This document shows, in pieces, positions 42,581 through 50,485 of a DNA stretch of 64,000 nt (positions are counted from its first letter, which is position 1; each line of letters begins with the position of its first letter). Below the pieces are notes generated by a model. The model was not told where the DNA came from. It did no database searches and saw only the letters and a list, made by a program, of their open reading frames with translations. The stretch is from contig NZ_JABTYE010000028.1 in NCBI RefSeq assembly GCF_013314895.1, forward strand, positions 1 through 64,000. The letters are read 5' to 3'. The position numbers and the translations under genes are program-made. This stretch comes from Cupriavidus gilardii (GTDB lineage Bacteria; Pseudomonadota; Gammaproteobacteria; Burkholderiales; Burkholderiaceae).

Positions 42581-43453
42581 ATGTCCGCCTCCCTGCCTCC
42601 CGCGCACCTGCGCGACTGCCCCGCTCCGGCCAAGCTGAACCTGTTCCTGCATGTGACCGGCCGGCGCGCCGATGGCTATCACACGCTGCAGACCGTGTTC
42701 CAGCTGATCGACTGGAGCGACACGCTGCATTTCGCGCGCCGCGACGACGGCGCGGTGCTGCGCGTGACCGACGTGCCCGGCGTGCCGGACGACAGCGATC
42801 TGGTGGTGCGCGCGGCCAGGGCCCTGCAGGCCGCCACGGGTACCCGCTACGGCGTCGAGATCGCGCTGGACAAGGTGCTGCCGATGGGCGGCGGCATCGG
42901 CGGCGGCTCGTCCGACGCCGCTACCACGCTGCTGGCGCTGAACCGCCTGTGGGGGCTGGACCTGTCGCGCCAGCAATTGATGCGGATCGGCCTGAGCCTG
43001 GGTGCCGACGTGCCCTTCTTCGTGTTCGGGCAGAACGCCTTCGCGCAAGGCATCGGCGAGGAGCTGGCCGCGGTGGATCTGCCCGACAGCTGGTTCGTCG
43101 TCATTCATCCACGTCAGCATGTGCCGACCGCTGCGATTTTTTCCGACGAACGCTTGACAAGGAATACGCCTATCTCCATAATTGCGGACTTCGCTGCTTG
43201 CACAAACAAATTCGGTTTCGGTCGCAACGATCTGGAAGCGATAGCAACAGCGAAGTTCGGCGAAGTTGCCCGAGCCCTTGCCTGGCTGAAACAGTTCAGT
43301 CCCGAGGCAAGGATGACCGGTTCCGGTGCCTGTGTGTTCGCGCGCTATACTGACGCGCAAACTGCGCAACAGGTACTCGACCGGTTGCCTCCCGAATGGG
43401 ACGGCAGATGCGTGAGAAGCTTGTCGCGCCATCCGCTCGCAGCATTCGCATAG
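42581..43453 (+). CDS. ispE: IspE, 4-diphosphocytidyl-2-C-methyl-D-erythritol kinase
   Basis: 290 residues, GHMP kinase. N-terminal PAPAKLNLFLHVTGRRADGYH, ATP-binding PMGGGIGGGSSDAATTL, C-terminal MTGSGACVFA. It phosphorylates CDP-methylerythritol in the MEP isoprenoid pathway. The stretch encoding about residues 183-235 (43130-43290) is visibly richer in A and T than the rest of the gene and contains a sigma-70-like promoter (43154-43182). This may explain its composition: the coding sequence doubles as control region for the downstream tRNA-Gln and prs. Confidence 0.95.
   Translation: MSASLPPAHLRDCPAPAKLNLFLHVTGRRADGYHTLQTVFQLIDWSDTLHFARRDDGAVLRVTDVPGVPDDSDLVVRAARALQAATGTRYGVEIALDKVLPMGGGIGGGSSDAATTLLALNRLWGLDLSRQQLMRIGLSLGADVPFFVFGQNAFAQGIGEELAAVDLPDSWFVVIHPRQHVPTAAIFSDERLTRNTPISIIADFAACTNKFGFGRNDLEAIATAKFGEVARALAWLKQFSPEARMTGSGACVFARYTDAQTAQQVLDRLPPEWDGRCVRSLSRHPLAAFA
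43154..43182 (+). promoter_or_regulatory. Sigma-70-like promoter inside ispE
   Basis: TTGACA at 43154-43159, 17-bp spacer, CATAAT at 43177-43182. It lies about 330 bp before tRNA-Gln. A second candidate follows at 43321-43349 (TTCCGG, 17 bp, TATACT). No better promoter is visible in the 58 bp between ispE and the tRNA, so these may drive tRNA-Gln and prs. Confidence 0.5.
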
Positions 43454-43511
43454 CAAGTTTTCGTTCGGCGTTGTGCGCTGTCGGTGCAACGAAGAACGGT
43501 CCCGGTTGTGT

Positions 43512-43588
43512 AGGGGAGTCGCCAAGTCGGTTAAGGCACCGGATTTTGATTCCGGCATTCGAGGGTTCGAATCCTTCCTCCCCTGCCA
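43512..43588 (+). tRNA. tRNA-Gln (anticodon TTG)
   Basis: Acceptor arms AGGGGAG (43512-43518) and CTCCCCT (43578-43584), discriminator G and encoded CCA. Anticodon stem CCGGA/TCCGG with loop TTTTGAT, anticodon TTG at 43546-43548. T-arm GAGGG-TTCGAAT-CCTTC. 77 bases. It sits between ispE and prs, as in many betaproteobacteria. No duplicated 3' end (att site) was seen downstream. Confidence 0.97.
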
Positions 43589-43616
43589 TTACATTCCTCG
43601 CAGATCTGCAGAATCC

Positions 43617-43637
43617 GTCGCCGGCAGCGCCGGCGAC
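43617..43637 (+). other. Strong hairpin between tRNA-Gln and prs
   Basis: Perfect 9-bp arms GTCGCCGGC and GCCGGCGAC with a three-base loop AGC. No T-run follows, so it may serve tRNA 3' processing or partial termination before prs. Confidence 0.6.
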
Positions 43638-43667
43638 CATCCCCCAGCAGCAAGACAGGTGCCCCTC

Positions 43668-44621
43668 ATGAGTAGCGACGGCTTGATGGTATTCACCGGC
43701 AACGCCAACCCCAAACTCGCGGAGGCTGTCGTGCAGCACCTCGGCATTCCGTTGGGCAAGGCGCTGGTGGGACGATTCTCCGATGGCGAAGTCCAGGTCG
43801 AGATCCAGGAAAATGTCCGCGGCAAGCACGTGATCGTGCTGCAGTCCACCTGCCAGCCGACCAACGACAACCTGATGGAACTGATGGTGATGGTCGACGC
43901 GCTCAAGCGCGCCTCGGCACGCAGCATCACCGCCGCCATGCCCTACTTCGGCTATGCCCGCCAGGACCGCCGCCCGCGCTCGGCGCGCGTCGCGATCTCG
44001 GCCAAGGTGGTTGCCAACATGCTGGAAGTGGCCGGCGTCGAGCGCGTACTGACGATGGACCTGCACGCCGACCAGATCCAGGGCTTCTTCGATATCCCGG
44101 TCGACAACATCTACGCCTCCCCGGTGCTGCTGGGCGATCTGCGCGAAAAGAACTACGGCGATCTGCTGGTGGTCTCCCCGGACGTCGGCGGCGTGGTGCG
44201 TGCCCGTGCGCTGGCCAAGCAGCTGAACTGCGACCTGGCCATCATCGACAAGCGCCGTCCCAAGGCCAATGTGGCCGAGGTGATGAACATCATCGGTGAG
44301 GTCGACGGCCGCAACTGCGTGATCATGGACGACATGATCGACACCGGCGGCACGCTGTGCAAGGCCGCCCAGGTGCTCAAGGAACGCGGCGCACAAAAGG
44401 TGTTCGCCTACTGTACCCACCCGGTCCTGTCCGGCGGCGCGGCCGCCCGCATCGCCGAGTCGGCGCTGGACGAAGTGGTGGTCTGCGACACCATTCCGCT
44501 GCGCGACGATGCGCGCCAGACCGGCAAGATCCGCCAGCTGTCGACCGCCTCGCTGCTGGCCGAGACGTTCACCCGGATCGTCAAGGGCGACTCGATCATG
44601 TCGCTGTTCGCCGATTCCTGA
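43668..44621 (+). CDS. prs: Ribose-phosphate pyrophosphokinase (PRPP synthetase)
   Basis: 317 residues. N-terminal MVFTGNANPKLAEAVVQHLG, the flexible ATP loop region PYFGYARQDRRPRSARV, catalytic MDLHADQIQGFFD and the PRPP-binding loop VIMDDMIDTGGTLCKAA. It makes PRPP for nucleotide, histidine and NAD synthesis, and supplies apt elsewhere in the window. Family-standard length. Followed by rplY. Confidence 0.97.
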   Translation: MSSDGLMVFTGNANPKLAEAVVQHLGIPLGKALVGRFSDGEVQVEIQENVRGKHVIVLQSTCQPTNDNLMELMVMVDALKRASARSITAAMPYFGYARQDRRPRSARVAISAKVVANMLEVAGVERVLTMDLHADQIQGFFDIPVDNIYASPVLLGDLREKNYGDLLVVSPDVGGVVRARALAKQLNCDLAIIDKRRPKANVAEVMNIIGEVDGRNCVIMDDMIDTGGTLCKAAQVLKERGAQKVFAYCTHPVLSGGAAARIAESALDEVVVCDTIPLRDDARQTGKIRQLSTASLLAETFTRIVKGDSIMSLFADS

Positions 44622-44723
44622 GCTTCCTGTTAGAATTCAAGGCTTTATCGCGTCCGCCGGCTTGTCCGCAAGCGGCGATGCGATGCAGAGGCGCCCGGTC
44701 ACCGTACCTGGCGCCGATTCATC

Positions 44724-44747
44724 GGGCTGTCTGGTCGCGGGCAGCCC
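44724..44747 (+). other. Leader hairpin just upstream of rplY
   Basis: GGGCTG pairs with CAGCCC (two further inner pairs, one of them G-T), followed by TCTTACTTTTT and then the rplY Shine-Dalgarno GGAG. Position and U-rich tail suggest an attenuator or an autoregulatory site for L25. Not a classic terminator. Confidence 0.4.
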
Positions 44748-44768
44748 TCTTACTTTTTGGAGTCCACA

Positions 44769-45380
44769 ATGAAAGTCATCGCTTTCGAGCGTAGCGTACA
44801 GGGTACGGGTGCGAGCCGCCGCCTGCGCAACGCCGGCAAGACCCCCGGCATCATCTACGGCGGCGCCGCCGAACCGAAGATGATCGAGCTCGATCACAAC
44901 GCGCTGTTCCACGCGCTGAAGAAGGAAGCCTTCCACTCGTCGATCCTCGACCTGGAAGTGGGCGGCACGAGCGAGAAGGCCCTGCTGCGCGCCTTCCAGA
45001 TGCACCCGTTCAAGCCGCTGGTGCTGCATGTCGACTTCCAGCGCGTGTCGGCCACCGAGAAGATCCACGTCAAGGTGCCGCTGCACTTCATGAACCAGGA
45101 AACCGCTCCTGGCGTGAAGCTGGGCCACGGCATCATCAACCACATCCTGAATGAACTGGAAGTGTCGTGCCTGCCGGGCGACCTGCCGGAATTCATCGAA
45201 GTGGACATGGGCGCGGTCGAACTGGGCCAGACCGTTCACCTGTCGGACCTGAAGCTGCCGAAGGGCGTGACCCCCATCACGCACGGCGACGACAACCCCG
45301 CCGTGGCGACCGTTGCGCTGCCGGCCGGCGGCGTGTCGGAAGCGGCCAGCGAAGGCGAAGGCGAAACGCCGGCTGCCTGA
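44769..45380 (+). CDS. rplY: Ribosomal protein L25, long (Ctc/TL5) form
   Basis: 203 residues. N-terminal L25 domain that binds 5S rRNA (MKVIAFERSVQGTGASRRLRNAGKTPGIIYG), then the Ctc-type C-terminal beta domain (VPLHFMNQETAPGVKLGHGI) and an acidic/Ala tail. The long form is often stress-associated. ATG at 44769 with GGAG upstream. A start four codons earlier (MEST) is unlikely because it lies inside the Shine-Dalgarno. Standard prs-rplY-pth order. Confidence 0.95.
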   Translation: MKVIAFERSVQGTGASRRLRNAGKTPGIIYGGAAEPKMIELDHNALFHALKKEAFHSSILDLEVGGTSEKALLRAFQMHPFKPLVLHVDFQRVSATEKIHVKVPLHFMNQETAPGVKLGHGIINHILNELEVSCLPGDLPEFIEVDMGAVELGQTVHLSDLKLPKGVTPITHGDDNPAVATVALPAGGVSEAASEGEGETPAA

Positions 45381-45440
45381 TCGGCACCAGCCCTCGGCTG
45401 ACCGGGCGGCACTGTCGTATCGACAGGCGCTGCCACAAAG

Positions 45441-45468
45441 ACCGCCGGTTCGTCCGGCGGTTTTTTTT
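45441..45468 (+). terminator. Intrinsic terminator after rplY
   Basis: Arms ACCGCCGG and CCGGCGGT around TTCGT, then eight T in a row. Confidence 0.92.
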
Positions 45469-45538
45469 CGCGTATGCTTGCCTGCTGCGGCGCGCCGGAA
45501 TGGCTGCGTGCGTGCCCGCCCCCGAACCCGTTTGCACC

Positions 45539-46129
45539 ATGATCAAGCTCATCGTCGGCCTCGGTAATCCCGGGGCGGAATACGAAGCCACCCGGCATAA
45601 TGCCGGCTTCTGGCTGATCGACCAGCTGGCCCGCATGGCCGGCGCCGCGCCGCGCGTGGAAGGCCGCTTCCATGGGCTGGCGGCGCGCGCGCGCCTTTGG
45701 GATCAGGATATCTGGCTGCTGAAGCCGTCGACCTTCATGAACCGCTCGGGCCTGGCAGTGGTTTCGCTGGCCCGCTTCTACAAGATCCTGCCGGACGAGA
45801 TTCTGGTCGCGCACGACGAGATGGATCTGCCGGCCGGCGCGGTCAAGCTCAAGCGCGGCGGTGGCTCCGGCGGGCACAACGGTTTGAAGGACATTTCGGC
45901 GCATCTATCGACGCCGGATTACTGGCGCCTGCGCATCGGCGTCGGTCATCCGCGCAACGCCGGCGGCGCCGCCGATCGGGAAGACGTCGTCAACTTCGTG
46001 CTCAAGCCGCCGCGCCGCGAGGAGCAGCAGGCGATCGACGAAGCGATCGACCGCAGCGTGGCGCCTTTGTCCCTGCTGGCCAAGGGAGAGGCGGAGCGGG
46101 CGATGATGCAGTTGCATTCGGCTAAATGA
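45539..46129 (+). CDS. pth: Peptidyl-tRNA hydrolase
   Basis: 196 residues. MIKLIVGLGNPGAEYEATRHNAGF includes the catalytic His, with LLKPSTFMNRSG, VAHDEMDLPAG (catalytic Asp) and GGGSGGHNGLKDI. It frees tRNA from stalled peptidyl-tRNA. It is the last backbone gene before the low-GC accessory segment. Confidence 0.96.
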   Translation: MIKLIVGLGNPGAEYEATRHNAGFWLIDQLARMAGAAPRVEGRFHGLAARARLWDQDIWLLKPSTFMNRSGLAVVSLARFYKILPDEILVAHDEMDLPAGAVKLKRGGGSGGHNGLKDISAHLSTPDYWRLRIGVGHPRNAGGAADREDVVNFVLKPPRREEQQAIDEAIDRSVAPLSLLAKGEAERAMMQLHSAK

Positions 46130-46189
46130 CGGCTGGATGGTGACGCTGCTCCAATAACTGTGGCGGTCCAGCACCGGCCATAGAGCGGT

Positions 46190-47785
46190 TCAAACGGCTA
46201 TTGCGACCGGTTCGGCTTCTTCTGCGGCAGGCTTCGCTTGAGGACGACGTTGCAATCCGTTTTCTACGGCGCACCGAATACCATCGCCATCTACGAGATT
46301 GCGGATTTTGATCTTCAACTCCTCGACGATGGGGTCCTTGACATCCGCATCGAACGAGCAAAAACGCAGTGGCCAAAGATCTTCCCGGGTCAATCCGATC
46401 TGTTTCAAGGTGTGCTTGATCAGCCGTCGCGCGCTGGCATCAGTCCCGCCGGTCCTGTCCAGCATTCGGACCGCTTGATCGATGACGTCGTCAAGCGGAG
46501 GCAACTTGTTGTCCTTCGGCCCGCCCTCTCCCGACGCAGCGGCCTGATTGTTTCCCTTGTCGATCGCCGCCTGGATGGATTTCGCAGAATTGCGATTCCG
46601 AATTCCGGCATACAGCGTCCAACCGGCCAATGCCAGGCCGCCGACAATGCCGAACAGAATACCGCCGGTCGAGACCCCACCCACGACAAGGAACAGGGCG
46701 AGAGAAACCGCGCCGACCGTCATCGCCGCGGCGCCATAGGATATCCGCCATTTACCGACGCGAATCTGGCTCTTGGCGTCGTCCCTGCCACGAATTTCGT
46801 TGTGCTCGGCATGCCTGAGCAAAGACTCTGCAAGCCGGCCGGCATTTGCGAGCTCGGCTTGCTGGCTATTCTTTGCGTCCTTGAGTCGTTCTTTGGCGGT
46901 ATTGATGGCTTCCAAGGCGCCGCTCGCCGCAGCCAGCTTCTTCAGCCCGTCATGCCACCGCAAGGCGCCCGCGACGATATGGAGCGCGCCGCAACCGAGA
47001 CTGAAGGCAAAACCGCAGATGGCAGTCGCCGTAGCGTTAATCGGCACTGCGGCAAGGTGCAATAGCTCGCTGACCTTAAAGCTGTCCCAAAGCAACGCCA
47101 GATTGCAGCCGACGCCACCGCCTTGCAGGATGCCGTCACGGGCGAACATGACAGAGGAATGCTTCAGGGTATTGCCGGCCTTGCGATGATCTATCTGCGC
47201 GGTTTCATATTCCAGGTAGCTAACCGCCAATTCCAGTGTCGGCTTTTCTTTCACCCGCCCGCCCGTTGAAGACTGCGCGATGGAAATGCCGCGGTCGGCA
47301 GAACATGCATCGTGCACCTCGGTATCCGGCTCGAGACCTTCGCTCGCAACTGCACCTTTCAGCTTTGTTTTTTGGACGTCTGATTTCCGGCACCGGACGT
47401 AGTTTGCAAATGCCTCATGCCCCTCCCCGTTATCGTCGATTTGCCGACCAGTGCACTGACGCCGGTTAGCGTGCTGCGCGAAAACCACGGACGTTATGAT
47501 CATTTCGGCGAACGATGCCACGCTGCCCAGCGCGATTCCGACCTGGGAAACGGTATGCCTGGTGCCCTCCGCGGTGAATCGGGTGGTAAGAAGCGCCGAC
47601 GATGGATTAGCGCGGAAGAAGGCTGTGATGGAGTCTATGAACGCGCCAACTCTATACAGAGCAATGCTGCTCCAGCCGTAATACAAACCTGCATTGGCAA
47701 AGGCCAACCGCCGCTCTCCCGGCAAAACTCCATGCCGGTCGGCAAGCCAGCTCACATAGGTAACATGGCCGCGCACGCTTCCCAT
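46190..47785 (-). CDS. Accessory protein of unknown function with three hydrophobic blocks
   Basis: 531 residues from an ATG with a near-perfect Shine-Dalgarno (AGGAGGAG) eight bases upstream. Hydrophobic blocks lie at about residues 78-104, 239-277 and 349-396 (VSLALFLVVGGVSTGGILFGIVG is part of the last, Gly-rich). A charged helical stretch at about 280-340 (ALEAINTAKERLKDAKNSQ) could be a coiled coil. The C-terminal 130 residues are soluble, ending in an Ala/Pro/Glu tail. No signal peptide. I recognise no family. GC is clearly below the flanks and codon use is mixed. It follows the F-box-like gene by 107 bp on the same strand, so the pair may be one unit. A membrane-targeting secreted protein is one possibility, inference only. 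Confidence 0.7.
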   Translation of the reverse strand: MGSVRGHVTYVSWLADRHGVLPGERRLAFANAGLYYGWSSIALYRVGAFIDSITAFFRANPSSALLTTRFTAEGTRHTVSQVGIALGSVASFAEMIITSVVFAQHANRRQCTGRQIDDNGEGHEAFANYVRCRKSDVQKTKLKGAVASEGLEPDTEVHDACSADRGISIAQSSTGGRVKEKPTLELAVSYLEYETAQIDHRKAGNTLKHSSVMFARDGILQGGGVGCNLALLWDSFKVSELLHLAAVPINATATAICGFAFSLGCGALHIVAGALRWHDGLKKLAAASGALEAINTAKERLKDAKNSQQAELANAGRLAESLLRHAEHNEIRGRDDAKSQIRVGKWRISYGAAAMTVGAVSLALFLVVGGVSTGGILFGIVGGLALAGWTLYAGIRNRNSAKSIQAAIDKGNNQAAASGEGGPKDNKLPPLDDVIDQAVRMLDRTGGTDASARRLIKHTLKQIGLTREDLWPLRFCSFDADVKDPIVEELKIKIRNLVDGDGIRCAVENGLQRRPQAKPAAEEAEPVAIAV

Positions 47786-47892
47786 GGATCGTCTCCTCCT
47801 AGGTCTGCTTGATACGACGAGCATTCTGTCGGACCCGGACTACTATCCGGCATTTGTTAAGCTACAACGCCGTTGGAATGCCTTTTTTATTG

Positions 47893-49116
47893 TCAAGAGC
47901 CACCACCACCGGCGGTTTCGAAGTACGGAACAACGGTACGCGCATACATGGTGGCAACGATTTTCTGGTGCCGGCGATCCCTGCGGGCCCGATCCACCGC
48001 ATATCGCGGAGTAGTCATGTATCGCAATAGGCGCCGGTTATCTATCTCCCTTTCCTCCGTAGAATATATAGGGATTGTGGATTCGCTTATCGCCGCGGAC
48101 GAGGGAAATCCACTAAATCGATTCCGCATGATTTCTACAGCCGGGAAGCCATACTTCGGATCTTTGCCGTGCTTTTCCCAGCGTCGTTGAATAACGACAG
48201 CAGTATTGGCCAATCCAAGTACAGCAGCGGATTTGATGGGCGTCGATGGTGGAATCAACTCCAGGATCTGTTTCCATCTCGCCTCATCCCGTCGCCTCGA
48301 ATCGTCGCCACCTAGCCTCTGTGCCTGTGCGATGGCACCCAGCAGCGGCTCGGCTTCCTTCGCGGTGTCCGCGTCAAGCAAAAGCGGCGTTGCGTAGCGA
48401 AGCAGCGCGTCGTGGAAGTCCGCCCCCACTCCTGCACAAGCCCCGCGACGCGCGAACTCATTTAGCAACGTGATGGCCCAATATGGAGAACGGGCCATGG
48501 CATGTTGGAATACGCTGTGCAGAACCTCTAGCTTGGTACTGTCCGTCAGTTTGTGGAACAACGGCCATGCCTCGTGAAATATTCGTTCCGGGATACGAGG
48601 GTACATTTTGCCGAGCCGCTTGAGCGTCTCCTCGAATATCGTCCTTGCACGCCAGCGGTTCCATCGGTACCCGGTGAAGAAATTGAGCAAGAGCGATACA
48701 TCCTTCATGCATGACGACTGCGACCGGAAATCCAGGCTCTTCTTGCTGGCAATCAAGTCCCGAAACAACTGAAACTCTGGCCAGTAAGGCTTGAGCTGCT
48801 TATGAAGAAGCCGGCACGTCATGGCAAGCGTTGCGCGTTCGAAGGGGTCCGCTAGGTAAACGAAGATCCGGTCGGTGGCTACCTTCGGCAAAGCCGCGAT
48901 ATGTTTGTTTTCGGCTTCCGGCGTGCGCCGCGAGCCGTCGGTCCGCGAAAAGACCTTGGCCAGAGCGGCCATGACCCCATGCGGATTGTCGCGCAAGGCG
49001 ATGGTGGAACCGTCCACGCCAAGTCGGCCCTCGGACCGACCGAACGATGCCATTTCATAGGCGCTGATACCCGGAAACGCCGGGCGTGGATAACCCTCGG
49101 TACAGACTTGCGGCAT
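47893..49116 (-). CDS. F-box-like domain protein, candidate secreted effector
   Basis: 407 residues. Residues 73-112 contain an F-box-like motif: AALPKVATDRIFVYLADP then LAMTCRLLHKQLKPYWPEF, with the expected LP start, spaced aliphatic residues and a late Cys-Arg. F-boxes dock substrates to eukaryotic SCF ubiquitin ligases. In bacteria they are known from effectors such as Ralstonia GALA proteins, Agrobacterium VirF and Legionella AnkB. The remainder is helical and basic, has no leucine-rich repeats, and ends AGGGGS. The N-terminal 60 residues are Ser/Thr/Gly/Pro-rich, compatible with a type III signal. GC is about 50% in rows I counted. The start at 49116 has GGGAG upstream, and the frame stays open to 49275. 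Confidence 0.65.
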   Translation of the reverse strand: MPQVCTEGYPRPAFPGISAYEMASFGRSEGRLGVDGSTIALRDNPHGVMAALAKVFSRTDGSRRTPEAENKHIAALPKVATDRIFVYLADPFERATLAMTCRLLHKQLKPYWPEFQLFRDLIASKKSLDFRSQSSCMKDVSLLLNFFTGYRWNRWRARTIFEETLKRLGKMYPRIPERIFHEAWPLFHKLTDSTKLEVLHSVFQHAMARSPYWAITLLNEFARRGACAGVGADFHDALLRYATPLLLDADTAKEAEPLLGAIAQAQRLGGDDSRRRDEARWKQILELIPPSTPIKSAAVLGLANTAVVIQRRWEKHGKDPKYGFPAVEIMRNRFSGFPSSAAISESTIPIYSTEEREIDNRRLLRYMTTPRYAVDRARRDRRHQKIVATMYARTVVPYFETAGGGGS

Positions 49117-49273
49117 GGCGCTCTCCCGAGCTGTAGGAATGCCGTGCACGGTCGCATGGTCGCCGGTGTTGCCGCTTAACAAAACTTTGCGGTTCGACAG
49201 CTTTTGGTTGCAACTTGGGTGGTGGATGTGGATTTGTGCGGGGTAGGCAACGGAAAAGTATTGCGAGCGACGC

Positions 49274-49306
49274 AAAAAAACCCCGCTATCGCCGATAGCG
49301 GGGTTT
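49274..49306 (-). terminator. Intrinsic terminator of the ferredoxin gene
   Basis: Perfect 13-bp arms AAACCCCGCTATC and GATAGCGGGGTTT with a three-base loop, giving a T-run of seven on the minus strand. It lies 55 bp after the ferredoxin stop and marks the right end of the low-GC segment. Confidence 0.93.
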
Positions 49307-49360
49307 CCTTGTACGCCTTGTCAGGGAGCGGCTGCGGCGCCGTCCGGGCGCCGCGCCGCC

Positions 49361-49621
49361 TCAGGCAGCGTGCTTCGCGGCAGTCAGCAGCCGGTAGCGC
49401 TGCATCAGCACCTCAGGCGTCTCGACCCGGTTCGGGTCGCGTGGGATGCAAGCGACGGGGCACACCTGCTGGCATTGCGGCTCGTCAAAATGGCCGACGC
49501 ACTCGGTGCATTTGTTGGGGTCGATCTCGTAGATTTCCGGCCCCATCGAAATTGCTTCGTTCGGGCACTCGGGCTCACAAACGTCGCAGTTGATGCAATC
49601 GTCGGTGATCATCAGCGCCAT
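49361..49621 (-). CDS. YfhL-type 2[4Fe-4S] ferredoxin
   Basis: 86 residues. First cluster ligands C9, C12, C15, C19 (CINCDVCEPECP) and second C38, C41, C50, C54, where the longer loop (ECVGHFDEPQC) is the hallmark of Allochromatium-type ferredoxins. It carries electrons at low potential in the cytosol. Partners are not apparent. Next to coaD, as in related genomes. The ATG has the Shine-Dalgarno AAGGAA upstream. Confidence 0.94.
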   Translation of the reverse strand: MALMITDDCINCDVCEPECPNEAISMGPEIYEIDPNKCTECVGHFDEPQCQQVCPVACIPRDPNRVETPEVLMQRYRLLTAAKHAA

Positions 49622-49789
49622 GGTGTTTCCTTCTGCTGTCCGGCCATCGCCGCGCGATCGGCCGCCGGAGCCCGCCCGCGCCCGACTGGCCGCGTCCTGA
49701 CGGTTTCCGAAGCCCGTATTCTAGGCGTTTTCGGGCCGGCACGCCGAGGCCGGCCTTGGGCCGGGGCGCTCGCGATCGAGACCGAGCGC

Positions 49790-50275
49790 TCAGCCGCCCT
49801 TGCCGATCTTTTCCTTGAGCCAGCGCTCGACCGAAGGGAACACGAACTTGCTGACGTCGCCGCCCAGCACCGCGATCTCGCGCACGAAAGTGCCCGAGAT
49901 GAACTGGTATTGGTCGGACGGGGTCAGGAACATCGTTTCGACGTCCGGCAGCAGATAGCGGTTCATGCCGGCCATCTGGAACTCGTACTCGAAGTCCGAC
50001 ACGGCGCGCAGGCCGCGCACGATCACGCGCGCATTGTTCTTGCGCACGAAATCCTTCAGCAGGCCCGAGAAGCCGTCAACGCGCACATTCGGATAGTGGC
50101 CCAGCACTTCCTTGGCGATGCCGATGCGCTCCTCCAGCGAAAAGAAGGGGCGCTTGTTGGGGCTATGGGCGACTCCGACCACCAGCTCATCGAAGATATT
50201 GGACGCCCTGCGCACCAGATCCTCGTGTCCCCGGGTCAATGGATCGAACGTGCCGGGATAGACCGCGACGACCAT
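49790..50275 (-). CDS. coaD: CoaD, phosphopantetheine adenylyltransferase
   Basis: 161 residues, nucleotidyltransferase fold: VYPGTFDPLTRGHEDLV with the T/HxGH motif, IVRGLRAVSDFEYEFQM, and QYQFISGTFVREIA (ISS/TT-type motif). It makes dephospho-CoA from phosphopantetheine and ATP. The ATG at 50275 (MVVAVYPGTF) has AAGGAGG upstream. A GTG 17 codons earlier is in frame but not needed. Located downstream of rsmD on the same strand. Confidence 0.95.
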   Translation of the reverse strand: MVVAVYPGTFDPLTRGHEDLVRRASNIFDELVVGVAHSPNKRPFFSLEERIGIAKEVLGHYPNVRVDGFSGLLKDFVRKNNARVIVRGLRAVSDFEYEFQMAGMNRYLLPDVETMFLTPSDQYQFISGTFVREIAVLGGDVSKFVFPSVERWLKEKIGKGG

Positions 50276-50485
50276 GCTTCCTCCTTGTTCTGCCCGCTGC
50301 CGTGAATCGGCAAGCCGCACCGGCACCGGCTTTGCAGCCGGCTTGCGCCGATGCCGCCAGGCGAGCGTTGGCGACAGCGGCGTAGTGTACCCCTAAATGC
50401 ACGGCTTGAAAGCCGCCGCGCCGAGCCGGCGGGAGCGCCTTGGGCGATCATCGCGCACTGGCGCGCGAAGCGCCAGCGCCGGGAT

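Noticed and set aside
39737..43558. 1273-codon open frame on the minus strand
   Set aside because: Antisense shadow of the TPR lipoprotein, lolB and ispE. Its translation is low-complexity (Arg/Gly/Gln-rich) with no domain, as expected from high-GC third-position bias.
46238..47065. 275-codon plus-strand frame opposite the accessory membrane gene
   Set aside because: No good ribosome binding site, no domain, and wholly inside the better supported minus-strand gene, which has AGGAGGAG.
47786..49273. hrpII-type box (TTCG-N16-TTCG) as in Ralstonia effector promoters
   Set aside because: I scanned the stretches upstream of both accessory genes and found no two TTCG at that spacing in the right orientation.
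43564..49310. tRNA-Gln 3' end as attachment site for the accessory island
   Set aside because: No copy of the T-arm/acceptor sequence was seen at either edge of the low-GC segment, and no integrase gene is present.
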